Source of the DNA: Lacrimispora saccharolytica
GTDB lineage: Bacteria; Bacillota; Clostridia; Lachnospirales; Lachnospiraceae
Length of the DNA: 64,000 nucleotides
Assembly: GCA_021531795.1 (NCBI GenBank)
Contig: JADYUL010000002.1
Span: forward strand, 1-64,000
Direction: 5' to 3'
A model generated the notes under the pieces. The model was not told where the DNA came from, searched no databases, and saw nothing but the letters and a program-made list of their open reading frames with translations. Shown here in pieces: positions 60,998-64,000 of this stretch. Positions within the stretch are counted from its first letter, which is position 1; each line of letters starts with the position of its first letter. The position numbers and the translations under genes are program-made.

Positions 60998-62506
60998 ATG
61001 AGAGGTATTGATACACAGGTACGCAAGATGCGCCGCAGAATTTTCGCAGAGGTTGCCAATCTTGCATATAATTCAACTAATCTAAAGGATGATATGGAAG
61101 CCCTTCCATACAAGATTGTAGATTATGATGAGCCGGAATTCAGAGAGAACATATACAGAGAAAGGGCAATAGTCAGGGAGAGGATCAGACTCGCAATGGG
61201 ACTGTCTCTTCGTCCTGAGAATAAGCCTTCCCATCTGACTCAGGGTCTCGAGGAGATGGATATAGATGAGAAGTATTATGAACCTCCGCTTATGCAGGTC
61301 ATTCCTTCTGCATGTAATGCATGCCCGGAGAATGTATATCAGGTTACGGATAAGTGTATGGGCTGTGTGGCTCATCCCTGCAGGGAGGTATGTCCCAAGG
61401 GTGCTATAAGCATGAAGAATGGTAAGTCCGTGATTGATGAAGAGAAGTGTATCAAGTGTGGTAAGTGTAAGTCTGTATGTCCTTACGACGCCATATCTCA
61501 TCAGCAGCGTCCCTGCTCACAGGCCTGTGGAGTCGGAGCCATTGTTAATGATGAGCTTCACAGAGCCTGCATAGACAATGACAAGTGCGTATCCTGCGGT
61601 CAGTGTATGGTATCCTGTCCCTTCGGAGCCATTGCAGACAAGTCCCAGATATTCCAGTTAATAAGAGCGCTTCAGAGTAAGAGAGAGATAATTGCACAGG
61701 TTGCACCTGCTTTTGCAGGACAGTTCGGTCCTGATGTATCAGCATCCAAACTAAAAAAGGCATTGCTTGAGCTGGGCTTCAGCTGTGTATATGAGACAGC
61801 AATCGGAGCAGATATGGGTGCGATGACAGAGGCTAAGCATTACGTTGAGGAGGTAGCTACAGGTAAGCTCCCCTTCCTTCTGACATCATGCTGTCCCAGC
61901 TGGTCAGTACTGGCCAAGAAGTTCTTCCCCGAGACCATCGGAAGTATCTCCAATGCACTTACTCCAATGGTTGCTACAGCGCGTAAGATTAAGGAAGACC
62001 ATCCGGATGCAAGTGTTGTATTTATCGGTCCGTGCGCGTCCAAGAAACTTGAGGCCAGCAGAAGAACCGTCAGGTCCGATGTTGACTTTGTTATTACCTT
62101 TGAAGAATTGACCGGTATGTTCCAGGCTAAGGGCATCAATCCTGCAGAAATGGAAGAAGATACAGAGATGGATGATGCCACAGGAGCAGGAAGAGGTTAT
62201 GGAATAGCCGGCGGTGTTGCCAATGCCATAGAAACCGTGATCCGTGAATACTATCCGGATACAGAGGTTAATATTGAGCATGCTGAGAGCTTAAGCGAAT
62301 GTAAAAAGATGCTGCTGCTAGCCAAGGCCGGCAAGAAAAACGGCTGCCTGATCGAGGGTATGGCCTGTCCCGGAGGCTGTGTGGCCGGTGCGGGAACCAA
62401 TATAGCAGTAAATATGGCGGTTAAGTCTGTTACGGACTTCAAGAATTCTGCCGCAAAATCCATACCTGATCCTGAGGTTAATCAGTCAGGTGTTGAGAAT
62501 AAATGA
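60998..62506 (+). CDS. [FeFe]-hydrogenase-family protein, single subunit variant
   Basis: This 502-residue protein has a helical N-terminus (1-95), then ferredoxin-type iron-sulfur sites ([14 protein letters not shown] with [30 protein letters not shown]) and the H-cluster domain (about 225-485). The H-cluster motifs are TSCCPSW (296-302), GPCASKKLE (344-352, MPC in standard enzymes) and [16 protein letters not shown] (453-468, GGGQP in standard enzymes). All four cluster-binding Cys are present. The changes recall the group B clade of clostridial hydrogenases. It could make or use hydrogen, or act as a sensor. No maturation genes are near. The start at 60998 follows GGTGGA; the frame opens at 60941. 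The gltX ribosome-binding site begins 3 bp after its stop. Confidence 0.85.
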   Translation: MRGIDTQVRKMRRRIFAEVANLAYNSTNLKDDMEALPYKIVDYDEPEFRENIYRERAIVRERIRLAMGLSLRPENKPSHLTQGLEEMDIDEKYYEPPLMQVIPSACNACPENVYQVTDKCMGCVAHPCREVCPKGAISMKNGKSVIDEEKCIKCGKCKSVCPYDAISHQQRPCSQACGVGAIVNDELHRACIDNDKCVSCGQCMVSCPFGAIADKSQIFQLIRALQSKREIIAQVAPAFAGQFGPDVSASKLKKALLELGFSCVYETAIGADMGAMTEAKHYVEEVATGKLPFLLTSCCPSWSVLAKKFFPETIGSISNALTPMVATARKIKEDHPDASVVFIGPCASKKLEASRRTVRSDVDFVITFEELTGMFQAKGINPAEMEEDTEMDDATGAGRGYGIAGGVANAIETVIREYYPDTEVNIEHAESLSECKKMLLLAKAGKKNGCLIEGMACPGGCVAGAGTNIAVNMAVKSVTDFKNSAAKSIPDPEVNQSGVENK

Positions 62507-62523
62507 TTCAGGAGGAAAACAGA

Positions 62524-63978
62524 ATGAAGATAAGGACAAGGTTTGCGCCCAGTCCGACAGGACGTATGCATGTCGGTAATCTGCGTACTGCATTGTATGC
62601 ATATCTTATTGCCAAGCATGAAGGCGGAGATTTTATTCTTAGAATAGAGGATACGGACCAGGAGAGACTGGTTGAGGGAGCTGTTGATATTATATACAGG
62701 ACTCTTGAGAAAACCGGACTTAAGCATGATGAAGGTCCGGATATTGATAAGGGCTACGGTCCCTATGTACAGAGTGACAGACAGAAGAGCGGAATTTATC
62801 TCGAATATGCCAAGAAGCTTATTGATAAGGGTGAGGCATATTACTGTTTCTGTGATAAGGAGAGACTGGAGAGTCTGCATCAGACAATTGCCGGCAAGGA
62901 GATCAATGTTTATGACAAGCACTGTCTGTCCTTAAGCCCCGAAGAGGTTGAGGCTAACCTCAAGGCAGGCAAGCCCTATGTCATCAGACAGAATAATCCA
63001 AATACCGGAACAACTACATTCAAGGATGAGATATACGGTGACATCACTGTGGATAATGCCGAGCTTGACGATATGATCCTGATCAAGTCGGACGGATATC
63101 CGACCTACAACTTCGCTAATGTTGTAGATGATCATCTCATGGGTATTACTCATGTTGTCAGAGGTAATGAATATCTGTCATCTTCACCCAAGTACAACAG
63201 ATTATATGAGGCCTTCGGATGGGAGGTACCGATATATGTTCACTGTCCGCTCATTACCGATGAGTCACATCAGAAGCTGTCTAAGAGATGCGGACACTCA
63301 TCCTATGAGGATCTTATCGAGCAGGGCTTCCTGACAGAGGCAGTGGTTAACTTCGTTGCTCTCCTTGGCTGGAGTCCGACAGATACCAATGAGGAGATAT
63401 TCTCACTTGAGGAGCTTACAAAGCTCTTTGATTACAGACATATTAATAAGTCTCCCGCGGTTTTTGATTATACAAAGCTTAAGTGGATGAACGGTGAATA
63501 CATCAAGAGGATGGACATGGACAAGTTCCTTGAGAGAGCTATGCCTTTTATTGATGAGACCATTCACAGAGACATTGATAAGCATAAGATAGCCGAGATG
63601 GTTAAGACCAGAATAGAGGTCTTCAACGACATCCCGGGACTTATAGATTTCTTCGAGACTCTGCCTGAGTATGACACAGCAATGTATACTCACAAGAAGA
63701 TGAAGACCAATGAAGAGACATCACTTCAGGTGCTTAAGGAGGTATTACCCATCCTTGAGGCCGAGGAGGATTACAGCAACGATGCTCTCTATTCTAAGAT
63801 TCAGGAATTCGTAACGGAAAAGGGTTATAAGAACGGATATGTACTGTGGCCGATAAGAACCGCGGTAAGCGGCAAGCAGATGACTCCTGCCGGAGCAACA
63901 GAGATTATGGAGCTACTGGGCAAGGAAGAGTCTCTTGCACGAATAAGGAAAGGCATTGCCTTACTTGAAGCTAAGTAA
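62524..63978 (+). CDS. gltX: Glutamate--tRNA ligase
   Basis: The 484-residue class I synthetase charges tRNA-Glu. The HIGH-type motif is in [19 protein letters not shown] and the KMSKS-type motif is KLSKR near residue 250. The C-terminal helical domain recognises the anticodon (ending [20 protein letters not shown]). CAGGAGG 8 bp before ATG 62524 fixes the start; the frame opens at 62503 overlapping the hydrogenase stop. The last 22 bases of the window hold a short ACAGC/GCTGT dyad, perhaps the start of a terminator. Confidence 0.97.
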   Translation: MKIRTRFAPSPTGRMHVGNLRTALYAYLIAKHEGGDFILRIEDTDQERLVEGAVDIIYRTLEKTGLKHDEGPDIDKGYGPYVQSDRQKSGIYLEYAKKLIDKGEAYYCFCDKERLESLHQTIAGKEINVYDKHCLSLSPEEVEANLKAGKPYVIRQNNPNTGTTTFKDEIYGDITVDNAELDDMILIKSDGYPTYNFANVVDDHLMGITHVVRGNEYLSSSPKYNRLYEAFGWEVPIYVHCPLITDESHQKLSKRCGHSSYEDLIEQGFLTEAVVNFVALLGWSPTDTNEEIFSLEELTKLFDYRHINKSPAVFDYTKLKWMNGEYIKRMDMDKFLERAMPFIDETIHRDIDKHKIAEMVKTRIEVFNDIPGLIDFFETLPEYDTAMYTHKKMKTNEETSLQVLKEVLPILEAEEDYSNDALYSKIQEFVTEKGYKNGYVLWPIRTAVSGKQMTPAGATEIMELLGKEESLARIRKGIALLEAK

Positions 63979-64000
63979 GATACAGCTTGATGCTGTCAGA

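Noticed and set aside
1-64000. CRISPR arrays, insertion sequences, prophage genes, tRNA and rRNA genes
   Set aside because: No regularly spaced direct repeats, transposase or integrase motifs, or recognisable tRNA/rRNA sequences were seen on either strand by eye.

Overview
The window looks like a chromosomal segment of an anaerobic Clostridia bacterium, most likely a plant-polysaccharide-degrading member of the Lachnospiraceae (Butyrivibrio/Roseburia-like). The inference rests on gene content: a secreted family 53 galactanase, the class III (anaerobic, glycyl-radical) ribonucleotide reductase NrdD/NrdG, an [FeFe]-hydrogenase, phosphate acetyltransferase, and Firmicutes-type gene orders (plsX-acpP-rnc-smc-ftsY; ylxM-ffh-rpsP-khpA-rimM-trmD-rplS; rbgA-rnhB-ylqG). 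Shine-Dalgarno sites are strong (AGGAGG-like), many promoters match the sigma-A consensus, and intrinsic terminators are frequent. The species cannot be named from sequence inspection alone. I see no insertion sequence, prophage, CRISPR array, tRNA or rRNA gene.

Layout. 1-14.2 kb is the accessory and surface part: two CsoR-type operators and a small FeoB-associated-type Cys-rich membrane protein, an unknown membrane protein, an ArsC/Spx-like protein, a 1403-residue multimodular GH53 galactanase with a membrane anchor, a regulator fusing a multi-membrane-spanning domain to a LuxR-type HTH, a large secreted protein divergent from it, then a double-receiver protein and a hybrid histidine kinase that overlap. 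14.2-18.1 kb holds a heterodimeric ABC exporter behind what looks like a leader-peptide/terminator attenuator. 18.1-18.34 kb is a probable 6S RNA. 18.4-25.1 kb runs yihY-like, pheS, pheT, an M18 aminopeptidase and queA. 25.2-31.3 kb has a PilZ protein, a mannose-1-phosphate guanylyltransferase/phosphomannose isomerase fusion, an EF-G-like GTPase and a MraY-family paralogue. 31.3-39.4 kb holds an AEC transporter, the UPF0237/UPF0210 pair, yceD, tmcAL (minus strand), pta, rpmF, proA and a heavy-metal permease. 39.4-47.1 kb is plsX-acpP-rnc-smc-ftsY-ilvA. 47.2-51.2 kb is the signal-recognition and translation cluster. 51.3-58.0 kb is lysR-cysK, lepB-rbgA-lepB, rnhB-ylqG-yraN. 58.1-64.0 kb is nrdD-nrdG, a hydrogenase and gltX.

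How the genes work together. The galactanase would cut beta-1,4-galactan of pectin at the cell surface. A LacI-like dyad and a hairpin precede it, suggesting substrate control. SRP assembly (ffh, ftsY, ylxM) and two type I signal peptidases supply the export route such proteins use. plsX/acpP feed phospholipid synthesis and have a FabT-like dyad at their promoter. rnc, rimM, trmD, rpsP, rplS, rbgA, rpmF and yceD form the ribosome and rRNA-processing set.

The most interesting points are the candidate leader-peptide attenuator of the ABC exporter (14261-14406), the GMP-cupin-PMI triple fusion, the EF-G paralogue with altered G3/G4 motifs, the MraY paralogue with a degraded His motif, the variant [FeFe]-hydrogenase, and several promoter-embedded dyads (nrdD, rplS, ylxM). 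Everything was read by eye. Family assignments come from recognised motifs and gene order, not from database searches.
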